Assembly (NCBI RefSeq): GCF_026625605.1
Contig: NZ_CP113054.1
Span: 2,852,001 to 2,916,000, forward strand
Direction of reading: 5' to 3'
Length of the DNA stretch: 64,000 nucleotides
Source of the DNA: Luteolibacter sp. SL250
Lineage (GTDB): Bacteria; Verrucomicrobiota; Verrucomicrobiia; Verrucomicrobiales; Akkermansiaceae
Shown here: positions 25,985-35,028 of the stretch, one piece after another
Numbering within the stretch: position 1 is the first letter of the stretch
How the letters are laid out: each line of letters opens with the position of its first letter
Translations under genes and position numbers: made by a program
The notes under the pieces: model-generated
Told to the model about the DNA's origin: nothing
Databases searched by the model: none
What the model saw: only the letters and a program-made list of their open reading frames with translations

Positions 25985-27211
25985 ATGATCGAACCGTACG
26001 CGACCACGCGCCGTGATTTCATCCGCCATCTGGGAGTGGCAGCCGCCACTCTCGCCGGGGCCCGCTGGCTCCAGGCTGCGGAGACGGCAGGCATCCTCCT
26101 TCCTTTCGACAATGGAGCGCGCCCCTTGGTATCCTACCCGGGGAAACGCCCGCTCATCCTGCTGACCTCGCGTCCGCCCCAACTTGAAACCCCGTTCACC
26201 GTCTTCAACGAAAGCGTCCTCACACCGAACGATGCGTTCTTCGTCCGCTACCATCTTTCGAACATCCCCTTGTCCATCGATCTGGATGCATTCCGCCTTT
26301 CCGTTGGAGGCACGGTGAAGCATCCGCTCCAGTTGTCGCTGGATGATCTGCGCACGAAATTCGAGCAGGTGGAGACCGTGGCCGTCGCGCAATGTTCCGG
26401 CAACAGCCGCGGCTTCTCGAATCCGCGGGTGGGCGGCGGCCAGTTGGGCCATGGAGCCATGGGCAATGCCCGCTGGACCGGCGTGCGGCTGAAGGATCTG
26501 ATGGAGAAAGCAGGGCTCGATCCTGCGTCTAAGCAGGTTTCCTTCGATGGCATGGACACCGCCATCATGCCCGGGACGCCGGACTTCGTGAAGGCGCTCG
26601 ATGTCGAACAGGTCATGGCGGGTGAGGTCCTCGTCGCTCACCGGATGAATGGTGAAGACCTGCCGATGCTGAATGGATTTCCGCTCCGTCTCTTGGTGCC
26701 CGGTTACTACGCCACCTACTGGGTGAAGCACCTGAACTCCATCACCGTGCTGGACGCGCCTTTCGAGGGCTTCTGGATGAAGACCGCCTACCGCATCCCG
26801 GACACGCCGAATGCGTGTGTGCCGCCTGGCACCACGCCTGCATCCACCATTCCCATCAACCGGATGAATGTCCGCTCGTTCATCACCAGCCACGTGGATG
26901 GCGGTGTGGTTCCGGCTGGCCGGCCCGCGGATGTCCGCGGCATCGCCTTCGATGGTGGCGAGGGGATCACCGACGTGCAGGTCTCCGCCGACGGCGGGAT
27001 GAATTGGCGTCCCGCGAAGCTGGGTGAGGATCTGGGGAAATACTCATTCCGCGAATGGCGGATCACCATCCCTCCGGTGGTGAAAGGTCCCGCAGTTTGG
27101 AAAGTCCGCGCCTTCAACCGGGTGGGCCAGAGCCAGCCTCTGGACCCGCTGTGGAACCCGCCGGGCTACATGCGCAACGTCGTGGAAACCCTCAACCTGG
27201 AGGTGGCATGA
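25985..27211 (+). CDS. sorA: SorA-like molybdenum sulfite dehydrogenase catalytic subunit
   Basis: A 408-residue sulfite-oxidase-family protein with a twin-arginine signal (TTRRDFIRHLG). The molybdenum-ligating Cys is Cys137 in VAVAQCSGNSRG. The C-terminal 120 residues form the Mo-co dimerisation domain (GGEGITDVQVSADGG). Periplasmic SorA oxidises sulfite to sulfate and passes electrons to a cytochrome c. It overlaps the following cytochrome gene by ATGA, as in known sorAB pairs. The molybdopterin genes at the window start would supply the cofactor. Other sulfite-oxidase-like substrates remain possible. Confidence 0.85.
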   Translation: MIEPYATTRRDFIRHLGVAAATLAGARWLQAAETAGILLPFDNGARPLVSYPGKRPLILLTSRPPQLETPFTVFNESVLTPNDAFFVRYHLSNIPLSIDLDAFRLSVGGTVKHPLQLSLDDLRTKFEQVETVAVAQCSGNSRGFSNPRVGGGQLGHGAMGNARWTGVRLKDLMEKAGLDPASKQVSFDGMDTAIMPGTPDFVKALDVEQVMAGEVLVAHRMNGEDLPMLNGFPLRLLVPGYYATYWVKHLNSITVLDAPFEGFWMKTAYRIPDTPNACVPPGTTPASTIPINRMNVRSFITSHVDGGVVPAGRPADVRGIAFDGGEGITDVQVSADGGMNWRPAKLGEDLGKYSFREWRITIPPVVKGPAVWKVRAFNRVGQSQPLDPLWNPPGYMRNVVETLNLEVA

Positions 27212-27522
27212 GCCGGTCGCTGACATTCATCGCATTCTCCCTGTTCATCTCCACGGGCATCTGCCTGCTCGGTGCCAAAGAGCGGCGGATCGAACTGCCT
27301 AAGGAGAACCCGTCATTCCCGGCCGGCAAGGGCGCGGACCTCTTCGCCTCCTACTGCCTGACCTGCCACTCCACCGAATACATTTCCACCCAACCCAAGA
27401 TGCCCCGGAAGTTCTGGGAAGCCACGGTCGTCAAGATGCGGGACAAATTCGGCGCTCCCATTCCGGAGACTTCGGTGCCGGATCTTACAGAGTATCTCAC
27501 GACCCACTTCGGCAAACCTTGA
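27208..27522 (+). CDS. sorB: SorB-like monoheme cytochrome c subunit
   Basis: A 104-residue exported protein: a signal sequence (residues 1-23), then a single heme-binding motif CLTCH at 50-54, with Met65 a possible axial ligand. Size and order match SorB, the electron acceptor subunit of sulfite:cytochrome c oxidoreductase. The ATG at 27208 overlaps the sorA stop, which fixes the start and implies coupled translation. It would pass electrons from the molybdenum centre to the respiratory chain. Confidence 0.85.
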   Translation: MSRSLTFIAFSLFISTGICLLGAKERRIELPKENPSFPAGKGADLFASYCLTCHSTEYISTQPKMPRKFWEATVVKMRDKFGAPIPETSVPDLTEYLTTHFGKP

Positions 27523-27582
27523 AGGGTGCGTCGGTGATTGACCCATCCGCGACGAAATGCGGAAGATACCGGTTGGAAAGGT

Positions 27583-28461
27583 ATGAAACCGATCAAAAGA
27601 TGCTTCAGCGCATTGATGAGGAATCCATGGCTCCCCCTCTTCATCGGCATTCCCTTTCTCGCCATGGGATGGCTGGCAGCCAACTACGTACTGCCGATGG
27701 GCGAGGACTACCACGGGCTGTTTGCCCTGTCGATCAGCACTGCCCTGATCGGCAGCACCCTCCTCGGTTTCTCTCTATTCCGGGGTGACTGGGTGATCCG
27801 GATTCTGGCTGTGCTGTTCCTGCTCACGAACTGGAAAATCGCCACGAAGTGGATCGACGTTGAACCATGGCTGCCGAGAACGGCGGTGTATTCGATCCCT
27901 CCGCCGAAGGTATCGGTGGTCGACTCCCGACCAGAGATGAAGCATCGGGATGATTCCATGAGGATTGTGCTCGTGGATTCCGTAGTTGAGGTATCCTTTA
28001 ATGAACATCGGTTTCCGGCCGACCTGTTGGTTGCGGACCAATCCTACCGATTCACGTTTGAGGAGACACCACACCACTACGACAGCCCGTGGACGCGATC
28101 GGAGAACGGCATGATCACCGTTATGGGGCAGAGACACCCGCCAGAGCCGCCGGATATCATGTGGATGCAGGAAATCCTCACCATCCAGCGCGAGGGAGTG
28201 GTGATCTTCGACCGCACGGTCTGTGAAGTCCATCATGAGAAAATGGAACGCCGGGATCTGCCGATCAGCTACGGTTATCCGGACCTGCGTTCATTCCCGT
28301 CTCCATCGTTGGAGAGAGATCAGTTTCCGCATTGGAGGGAGTATGTCCTAGGCGGCTGCTGTGTAATTGATGACGTGAAAACAAGCAGGGAGTTCGTCTG
28401 CGGCAAATGCGTGGCGGCCCTCAAAAAATGGGAGAGCGAGAACATCGGCTCCACGAGATGA
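27583..28461 (+). CDS. Membrane-anchored Cys/His-motif protein, paralog C
   Basis: A 292-residue protein. Three hydrophobic helices come first (around WLPLFIGIPFLAMGW, LFALSISTALIGSTLLGF and WVIRILAVLFLLTNW). The extracytoplasmic part has YRFTFEETPHH and then the family motif CEVHHEKMERRDLPISYG, FPHWREYVLGGC and CGKC. It is the membrane-bound member of the same family as the genes at 24866 and 25531. ATG 27583 follows a purine-rich ggttggaaag; a TTG at 27538 is less likely. It comes 60 bases after sorB on the same strand. Function is unknown. Confidence 0.75.
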   Translation: MKPIKRCFSALMRNPWLPLFIGIPFLAMGWLAANYVLPMGEDYHGLFALSISTALIGSTLLGFSLFRGDWVIRILAVLFLLTNWKIATKWIDVEPWLPRTAVYSIPPPKVSVVDSRPEMKHRDDSMRIVLVDSVVEVSFNEHRFPADLLVADQSYRFTFEETPHHYDSPWTRSENGMITVMGQRHPPEPPDIMWMQEILTIQREGVVIFDRTVCEVHHEKMERRDLPISYGYPDLRSFPSPSLERDQFPHWREYVLGGCCVIDDVKTSREFVCGKCVAALKKWESENIGSTR

Positions 28462-28544
28462 TTGCAGATCCATTCATTATGTGATGTGCGGCATCCCTCG
28501 CAGGAATCCTTGCTAGCTGCCCGTTCCGGCCCTATCCCTTCCAC

Positions 28545-31500
28545 GTGTCCAAGACGGACGAGCGCGCGCGGGCATGGCTGCGCCGCGTGGTCACACTGCC
28601 GGAATTCACTCCACGCCTGGCCCCGTTGGCTTCCGGCGATGGCGAACTTGTGCTCGATCACGCCGCTGAGGCGTCCCATGCCTTCCTTGCCGCGGTGGTG
28701 ATCCTCGCCTGCCGCGATCTGAAAAAGAACCGCCACTGGCTGGTGTGCGATCTTCCCCGGCACCGGGAACGCCTTGCGGCGGAACTGGAGTTATGGGGCA
28801 TCCGCGCGATGGTCCTGCCGGAGCCTCCCACGGAAACGGGAGACGGCACCATCGCGGATCCGGAGTCCGCCGCGGAGTGGTTCGCGGTGCTGGAGACGCT
28901 CGCGCGGTCGGACAAGACGGTGGTCATCTGTGGCAGCGATGCTTTTTCCGGAAAGGCACCCTCCCCCGGCGCGTTGAGGGCCAGCCGCACACCGCTGAAG
29001 CCCGGCACCACCCTCGACCCGGCTTCACTTGCGGGGCAGCTCGCGGACCATGGCTATGAGCGCACCCCGACGGTCACGGCGCGGGGCCAGTTCGCGGTGC
29101 GCGGCGGCATCATCGACCTGTTCGCATGGCAGGCGGCGAGGCCCCTGCGGCTGGAGTTTTTCGACACCGAGCTGGAGTCCGTGCGGGAGTTCGACCTCGA
29201 TTCCCAGGCATCCACCAACAAGCTCACCGAGGCGGATCTATTGCTCGCTGAACCGGCGTCCGAGGCGACGGTGGCCGACTACCGGCGCAAGGATGACGTC
29301 ACCGTTTCCTTCCAAGCGGAGATCCCACGGCCGGATGTCCGGATCACCGAGGATGCGGCGGATCTGGAGGGCGAGGAAGACTTCACCCTGGCCTGCTATG
29401 GCAGTCCGCTGGGGGTGTTCGAGGCCGGGGATTTCGTGCTGGAGGAGGCGCGGCGGGATGCCTTTTTCCGCCAGCTCAACGAGTGGAAGCGCGAGGGCTG
29501 GGACGTCGGGATGGTCTTCGGCAACAAGGGCGAGGAAGAACGCTTCGCCGAGCTGGCCGGAAAGGATCTCGAGCGTGACCTCGGACTGATCCCCGTGCGC
29601 GGCGAACTGCTCGCCGGATTCACCATGCCGGTGGCGAAGCTGGCGGTGCTTTCCTCGTCGGAACTGTTCGGCCGCTACCGCACGCCCGGCGGGCCGCGCC
29701 GCTCCACCCTGGATCGTGCCCGCGCCGCCCGTGCCAGAGCGACGCTGGACGAAATGGAGGAGGGCGATCTGGTCGTCCACTACGAGTACGGCGTGGGTCG
29801 GTTCAAGGGCATCCATCAAGGCGACGAGGGAGAAGAACTCATCATCGAGTACAAGGACGGCTCGCTCCTTTCCGTGCCGCTGGAGCAAGCCCATCTCGTC
29901 GGCAAATACGTCGGCCTCGGCGGCAAGACGCCGGAGTTGAACAAACTCGGTGGCACTGCCTGGAAAACGGCACGGAAGGCGGCGGAGAAATCCATCCTCG
30001 ACTACGCGGCCCAGCTCCTCCGTGTCCAGGCGGAGCGCCAGCATGAGTCGGGATTCGCCCATCCACCCGATTCGAAGTGGATGTATGAATTCGAGCAGTC
30101 CTTCCACTACACCGAAACCGCGGACCAACGCCGCGCGATCGACGAGACGAAGCTCGATCTGGAGTCCCCGCGTCCGATGGACCGGCTGATCTGCGGTGAC
30201 GTCGGTTTCGGAAAAACGGAGGTGGCGATCCGGGCGGCTTTCAAGGCAATCACGGGAGGCAAACAGGTGGCTCTCCTGGTCCCCACCACCGTCCTCGCGG
30301 AACAGCATTGGCGGACCTTCCGCGAGCGGATGTCCGACTACCCCATGCGGGTGGATCTGCTCAACCGCTTCCGCACTCCGTCCGAAATCCGCGAGACACT
30401 GAAGGGGCTGGAGGATGGTTCGGTGGACATGGTCATCGGCACCCACCGCTTGGTCTCCGGGGATGTGCGCTTCAAGGATCTGGGGTTGGTGGTGGTCGAT
30501 GAGGAGCAGCGCTTCGGAGTGGCCCACAAGGAGAAGTTCAAGCAACTCTTCCGCCAAGTGGATGTGCTGACCCTTTCCGCCACACCCATCCCGCGCACGC
30601 TCTACATGGCGCTCATGGGGGCACGGGACATGTCCACCATCGAGACTCCCCCACCCAACCGCATCCCCGTCTCCACCACCGTCTGCGCCTACGATGAGCG
30701 GGTGATCCGGGACGCCATCAAGCGAGAGATGAAGCGTGGCGGGCAGGTGTTCTTCCTTCATAACCGGGTGAAGACCATCGAGCTGATGGCATCAAAGATC
30801 CGCCAGCTCGTTCCGGAGGCACGGATCGTCATCGGCCACGGCCAGATGGACAAGGATGACCTGGAGGTGGTGATGCACACCTTCGTCAAAGGAGAGGCGG
30901 ACGTCCTGCTGGCGACCACCATCATCGAGACCGGCATCGACATCCCGAACGCCAACACCATCCTCATCGACCGTGCCGACCGTTTCGGACTGGCGGATCT
31001 TTACCAGCTCCGTGGCCGGGTGGGCCGTGCCGGGGAAAAGGCTTACGCCATCCTGCTGCTGCCACGGGACATGATGACCGTCGGCGATGCCCGCAAGCGG
31101 ATCCACGCAATCAAACAATATACCGCTCTGGGATCCGGATTCAAGATCGCCATGAAGGACCTGGAGATCCGCGGGGCGGGCAACCTGCTGGGGACCAAGC
31201 AGTCCGGCCACATTTCCCAGATCGGCTTCGATCTTTACTGCCAGTTGCTGAAGCAGTCGGTCGAACGCCTCAAGGGGCGGCAGGACGCGCCGAAGTTGGA
31301 AACCACCTTCAAGGCGGATTTCGTCGCCTTTTCCGAAGCCGCTTTCGCCAAGGAAGATCCCAAGACTTTCCTGCCAGCTTATCTGCCGTCGAACTGGCTC
31401 CATGAAACCAAAATCCGCATCGCGGCCTTCCGTGAAATCTCCGAGGCATTGACGCCGAATGCCGTAAAAAATCTGGAGAAGTCGTGGCGGGACAAATTCG

Positions 31501-31721
31501 GCAGGATTCCTGCTCAGGCGGACAACCTGATCAAAATTGCACAAATCAAGGCGCTCGCCGCCGCTGAGGGGATAGCCTCCGTCGAAATCCAGGGCCAGCG
31601 CCTCATGCTCCACCGGAACGGGGACTATATCCTCATGGAAGGCCGCCGCTTTCCCCGCTTGCAATCCGCCTCACCACAAGGAAAGCTCACCGAAGCGATC
31701 ACCCTTCTGCTCAAATTTTAA
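28545..31721 (+). CDS. mfd: Transcription-repair coupling factor Mfd
   Basis: A 1058-residue translocase that removes stalled RNA polymerase and recruits UvrA. It has an N-terminal UvrB-like region, a CarD-like RNA polymerase interaction domain near residue 410 (VHYEYGVGRFKGIHQG) and a RecG-like motor. Motor motifs are GDVGFGKTE near 550, LVPTTVLAEQHW, DEEQRFGV, ETGIDIPNANT and QLRGRVGRAGEKAYA. A C-terminal TRCF domain follows. It is about 90 residues shorter than E. coli Mfd, mainly at the N-terminus. The start is a GTG at 28545, preceded by no clear Shine-Dalgarno. Confidence 0.95.
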   Translation: MSKTDERARAWLRRVVTLPEFTPRLAPLASGDGELVLDHAAEASHAFLAAVVILACRDLKKNRHWLVCDLPRHRERLAAELELWGIRAMVLPEPPTETGDGTIADPESAAEWFAVLETLARSDKTVVICGSDAFSGKAPSPGALRASRTPLKPGTTLDPASLAGQLADHGYERTPTVTARGQFAVRGGIIDLFAWQAARPLRLEFFDTELESVREFDLDSQASTNKLTEADLLLAEPASEATVADYRRKDDVTVSFQAEIPRPDVRITEDAADLEGEEDFTLACYGSPLGVFEAGDFVLEEARRDAFFRQLNEWKREGWDVGMVFGNKGEEERFAELAGKDLERDLGLIPVRGELLAGFTMPVAKLAVLSSSELFGRYRTPGGPRRSTLDRARAARARATLDEMEEGDLVVHYEYGVGRFKGIHQGDEGEELIIEYKDGSLLSVPLEQAHLVGKYVGLGGKTPELNKLGGTAWKTARKAAEKSILDYAAQLLRVQAERQHESGFAHPPDSKWMYEFEQSFHYTETADQRRAIDETKLDLESPRPMDRLICGDVGFGKTEVAIRAAFKAITGGKQVALLVPTTVLAEQHWRTFRERMSDYPMRVDLLNRFRTPSEIRETLKGLEDGSVDMVIGTHRLVSGDVRFKDLGLVVVDEEQRFGVAHKEKFKQLFRQVDVLTLSATPIPRTLYMALMGARDMSTIETPPPNRIPVSTTVCAYDERVIRDAIKREMKRGGQVFFLHNRVKTIELMASKIRQLVPEARIVIGHGQMDKDDLEVVMHTFVKGEADVLLATTIIETGIDIPNANTILIDRADRFGLADLYQLRGRVGRAGEKAYAILLLPRDMMTVGDARKRIHAIKQYTALGSGFKIAMKDLEIRGAGNLLGTKQSGHISQIGFDLYCQLLKQSVERLKGRQDAPKLETTFKADFVAFSEAAFAKEDPKTFLPAYLPSNWLHETKIRIAAFREISEALTPNAVKNLEKSWRDKFGRIPAQADNLIKIAQIKALAAAEGIASVEIQGQRLMLHRNGDYILMEGRRFPRLQSASPQGKLTEAITLLLKF

Positions 31722-31740
31722 ATCGTTCATTCTCAAATCA

Positions 31741-32826
31741 ATGACAATCAGTCCCTTCGGTGTATTCGCCTTGGCCGCAGCCCTCAGTGCAGCTCATTTC
31801 GTCCAAGCCCAGCCAGAGCCACCGACGCCACCGGACCTCCCTGTGGCTCCTGAACCGGCGCCTGCCCCTGCTCCGGCGCCAGTGCCGCAAATGCCATCCG
31901 GTCCGATCGAGGTGAACGGCATCGTCGGCAGGGTGAACGGCCGTATCATCACGAAGAACCAGGTGGGCTTCATGCTCGCTCCCATCTACGCCCAACTCGC
32001 GGCGCAGTTTCCACGCCGTGGTCCGGAATTCGAGCGCCAGTTCATCGAGGCGCAGGACAAGATCATCCAGGAACTGGTGGACCGCCAATTGATCCTGGAT
32101 GAGTTCAAGCGGATGGGGGCGACCATCAAACCCCATTTCATCGACGAGGATATCAAGGATCAGCTCCGGAGGAACTACAATGGCGATGAGGCGAAATTCC
32201 GGGAGGAACTGAAACGCAGCCGCATGACCATGGATGGCTACCGTGAGATGACCCGTGAAAAGCTGATCGTCCAGGCGATGCGCCAGCAGAAATTCGCGGA
32301 CGCCCCGCCTCCCCTCCCCAACGAGATCAGCCGTGAGTATGCCGAGATCAAAACCAACTTGCGCGACACCAGCAAGGATGTGATCTCCTTCCAGAAGATC
32401 TTCATTCCCCGTCTGGACCAGCAGAACCCTGCATCTTCCCCGGAGACCCAGCTCACCCTCGCGGAGAGCATCGGCACCCAGCTCGCCGAGGGGAAGGATT
32501 TCGCCGAACTGGCCAAAACCTACTCTAAGGATGCCTTCGCGGAACAAGGGGGCGTTCAGAATGACGTGCCCCGCACTGACCTCGCCCCTGAATTCGCCGC
32601 CATCATCTTCGACGCGCCGGAAGGCAAGGTTGTCGGACCATTGGAGGATCCGCAGGGTTTCACCCTGGTGAAGGTCACCAACAAAAAGCTTGGCCCATCC
32701 CCCGCCCTGCAGGGCGAAGTCCGCCAACAGGTGGAGGAACGCGTCCGCCGCAAGAAAACCTCCGTCCAGTATGACCGCTGGATCGCAGGGCTCCGGAAGA
32801 AAGCCATCATCGACATCAGGAAGTGA
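31741..32826 (+). CDS. SurA-like periplasmic peptidyl-prolyl isomerase
   Basis: A 361-residue exported chaperone. A signal peptide comes first, then a Pro/Ala-rich linker (about residues 25-58) and a SurA N-terminal chaperone domain beginning VNGIVGRVNGRIITKNQV. A parvulin-type rotamase domain lies near 210-310 (ISFQKIFIP, ELAKTYSKDAFAEQGG, LVKVTNKK). It probably escorts outer-membrane proteins, which suits a Gram-negative-type envelope. It starts 19 bases after mfd and may share its transcript. It converges on aat. Confidence 0.88.
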   Translation: MTISPFGVFALAAALSAAHFVQAQPEPPTPPDLPVAPEPAPAPAPAPVPQMPSGPIEVNGIVGRVNGRIITKNQVGFMLAPIYAQLAAQFPRRGPEFERQFIEAQDKIIQELVDRQLILDEFKRMGATIKPHFIDEDIKDQLRRNYNGDEAKFREELKRSRMTMDGYREMTREKLIVQAMRQQKFADAPPPLPNEISREYAEIKTNLRDTSKDVISFQKIFIPRLDQQNPASSPETQLTLAESIGTQLAEGKDFAELAKTYSKDAFAEQGGVQNDVPRTDLAPEFAAIIFDAPEGKVVGPLEDPQGFTLVKVTNKKLGPSPALQGEVRQQVEERVRRKKTSVQYDRWIAGLRKKAIIDIRK

Positions 32827-32865
32827 TTCCTCCGCGGAGGTGGATGATGGCGGTCGGATGACCTT

Positions 32866-33435
32866 TCAGATTCTCCGGTCCAGCACCCTTTCCAACTCGG
32901 CGTGGTAATCCTTCCGCGCCAGTTCGTAACCACCGAACTGACGGAGATGGCTGGTCATCCACTGCGTGTCCAGCAATTCAAACCGGTCCTCCCGCAGTCG
33001 CTCCACCAGCGCGACCAGGGCAATTTTTGAGGCATCCGTTTTCCTCGAAAACATGCTCTCCCCGAAGAATACGCCCGGGAGTTCCACGCCGTAGAGTCCT
33101 CCCTGCAGGCCGTCTTCATCCCAACACTCCACGGAATGCGCATGTCCTGCGGCATGGAGGGCGCAGTAGCTCTCCAGGATCACGTCGTCGATCCATGTCT
33201 CGTTCCTGTCCGCGCAGCCCAGCATCACTTCCCTGAAGGCGGTGTTCCAACGGACTTCGAAGGGTTCCTTCCGCATGGCCTTCTTCAGTCCATGCGGCAC
33301 ATGGAAGCGCTCATCGAGAGGGATCAACCCACGCCTTTCGGGGGAAAACCAAAGGATCTCCCCTTCCTCGGCCATGGGGAACACGCCACGGGAGTAGGCC
33401 TCCAGAAGCACGTTCGTTGGTATCACGCGGGGCAT
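32866..33435 (-). CDS. aat: Leucyl/phenylalanyl-tRNA-protein transferase
   Basis: A 189-residue enzyme that adds Leu or Phe to N-terminal Arg/Lys of proteins, marking them for ClpAP. Family signatures are present: YSRGVFPMAEEGEILWFSP at 14-32, AHSVECWDEDGLQGGLYGV at 99-117, GESMFSR at 125-131 and LLDTQWMTSHLRQFGG split near 155-170. The start at 33435 (MPRVIPTNVLL) matches the family; the frame stays open far upstream without domain content. It is divergent from ribH with a 114-base gap. Confidence 0.95.
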   Translation of the reverse strand: MPRVIPTNVLLEAYSRGVFPMAEEGEILWFSPERRGLIPLDERFHVPHGLKKAMRKEPFEVRWNTAFREVMLGCADRNETWIDDVILESYCALHAAGHAHSVECWDEDGLQGGLYGVELPGVFFGESMFSRKTDASKIALVALVERLREDRFELLDTQWMTSHLRQFGGYELARKDYHAELERVLDRRI

Positions 33436-33549
33436 TCGGGGAGGATTTTCAGTGAATATGGCTGGTTTGCCAATTTTCAAATCATCCGCCCCCATGAATC
33501 CCTCGTGCCGCCGGTTGACTTTTTCCGTCCTGCCCGGCATACCCCCGGG

Positions 33550-34071
33550 ATGTCGTCCGCGTTGCCGCCAAAACCACGAGTGATCGGTCCCAGAGTGAGG
33601 GTCTGCATCGTCGCAGCGAAATACAATGAGACCTACACGGATGCCCTCGTCCAGAACGTGATCGAGGAACTCGGCGAGCTGGTTCCAAACGCCCGCGTTG
33701 ATCTCATCCGGGTGCCGGGCGCTTTCGAAATCCCTGTGACCGTGGCTTCCGTCATCGAGCGGGAGGGACCTGCCTGCATCATCGCCCTTGGTGTCATCAT
33801 CCGCGGCTCCACCCAGCATGCGGATCTGGTGGCCACCTCCGTCACCAACGGCCTCCAGCAACTGGCCATGGAATCGAAAAGGCCGATCATCCATGAAGTT
33901 CTGCTGGTCGATGACGAAAAACAGGCTTATGCCCGCTGCATCGGAGCGCAGCTCAACCGCGGCAAGGAAGCCGCCCGGGCCGCTGCCTCCATGATCGATA
34001 TTTTCCAGGAACTCGACCGCTCGATGCCCCACCAGACACCCCGTACAAATCCCCGCGCCCGCAATGCCTAG
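33550..34071 (+). CDS. ribH: 6,7-dimethyl-8-ribityllumazine synthase
   Basis: A 173-residue lumazine synthase, the penultimate step of riboflavin synthesis. The substrate-binding motif PGAFEIP lies near 56-62. [16 protein letters not shown], near 80, holds the phosphate-binding and catalytic region, with His in QHADLV. The ATG at 33550 gives a normal family length; the frame extends upstream only through the aat gene on the other strand. It overlaps nusB by 8 bases, a common ribH-nusB pairing. Confidence 0.95.
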   Translation: MSSALPPKPRVIGPRVRVCIVAAKYNETYTDALVQNVIEELGELVPNARVDLIRVPGAFEIPVTVASVIEREGPACIIALGVIIRGSTQHADLVATSVTNGLQQLAMESKRPIIHEVLLVDDEKQAYARCIGAQLNRGKEAARAAASMIDIFQELDRSMPHQTPRTNPRARNA

Positions 34072-34957
34072 CCGCCGCCAAATCCGTGAGGCGGTGGTGC
34101 AGTTCCTCTACTGCGCTGATCTCGAAGGCGGAGCCTCGCCTGCTTCCCTGCGTGAGCCGTTCTGGGAATTCGTCACCGAGTCCGACCGGAAAGCCCTCCA
34201 GCTCTCGATCTTCCGCACCGTGCACCACCTCGCGCACGGCCGTGAAGGCCGTCTGGGGGAATTCGTGGAACGCGTCGGACCCGCGAATGCTTTTCTCTCC
34301 GCATGGCCGCAAGCGGAGGCGCTGAAGATCGACCTGAACCGCATCGCCGAACTGGAATCCTCCTGGAGTACCCAGTTCGCCCGTCTGGAGCGCCTGCCGA
34401 AGGATGACAACGACTCAGCCGTGGCCGATAACTTCGCCAAGGCTCTGGCTCTCCTTTTCAGCATCGATCGCGACCTCGCCGTCACCCGCGCGCGCTACCT
34501 CACCGCCATCGATGATTTTCCGTCCCTCCGTGGGCAACTGGAAGCGATCTCCGCGACCGTGCGCAGGCTCCAGAGGATCTCGGACCGTCTGCGGATGGTC
34601 GAAACTCCGGAGAAATTTCCCGAGCAGGCGGACCTCACCAAGCTCCGTGAATCGAAGGCGGAGATTTCCGAACTCCGTCTCCGTGCGGACGAGATCGTGG
34701 ACGCCATCCTGGCGAAGAAGGAATCCATCGATGGAACGCTCGCTGCCGTGGTGGAGAATTTCTCCCCGGAGCGGATCGATCCAGTGGACCGTGCCGTCCT
34801 CCGGTTGGCCACCTACGAGATCATCCATGCCGGCATCCCGCCGAAGGTTGCGATCAACGAGGGCATCGAGCTGGCGAAGAAATTCGGCACCACGGATTCC
34901 CGCCGCTTCGTGAACGGCATCCTCGACCAGGTGGCGAAGCTGAATGCGGAGCGTTGA
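34064..34957 (+). CDS. nusB: Transcription antitermination factor NusB with a large insertion
   Basis: A 297-residue protein whose two ends are NusB. The N-terminus has [17 protein letters not shown]. The C-terminus has [19 protein letters not shown] (242-260), [11 protein letters not shown] and [12 protein letters not shown]. Typical NusB has 130-165 residues. Between them, roughly residues 60-205, is an extra helical, partly coiled-coil-like region rich in Arg, Leu and Glu. NusB binds boxA RNA with NusE in rRNA antitermination. The frame is continuous, so this is an insertion and not a frameshift. It overlaps ribH by 8 bases. Confidence 0.88.
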   Translation: MPSRRQIREAVVQFLYCADLEGGASPASLREPFWEFVTESDRKALQLSIFRTVHHLAHGREGRLGEFVERVGPANAFLSAWPQAEALKIDLNRIAELESSWSTQFARLERLPKDDNDSAVADNFAKALALLFSIDRDLAVTRARYLTAIDDFPSLRGQLEAISATVRRLQRISDRLRMVETPEKFPEQADLTKLRESKAEISELRLRADEIVDAILAKKESIDGTLAAVVENFSPERIDPVDRAVLRLATYEIIHAGIPPKVAINEGIELAKKFGTTDSRRFVNGILDQVAKLNAER

Positions 34958-35028
34958 AAATCCCGGGGATTTTCTCATTGGGAGCTTCAGGGAGGGATGT
35001 TAGACACGGGGGGTAGAACACACCCCGC

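Noticed and set aside
32829..32840. A terminator hairpin (cctccgcggagg) between the SurA-like gene and aat
   Set aside because: The palindrome has no loop and no T-run follows, so an intrinsic terminator is not supported.
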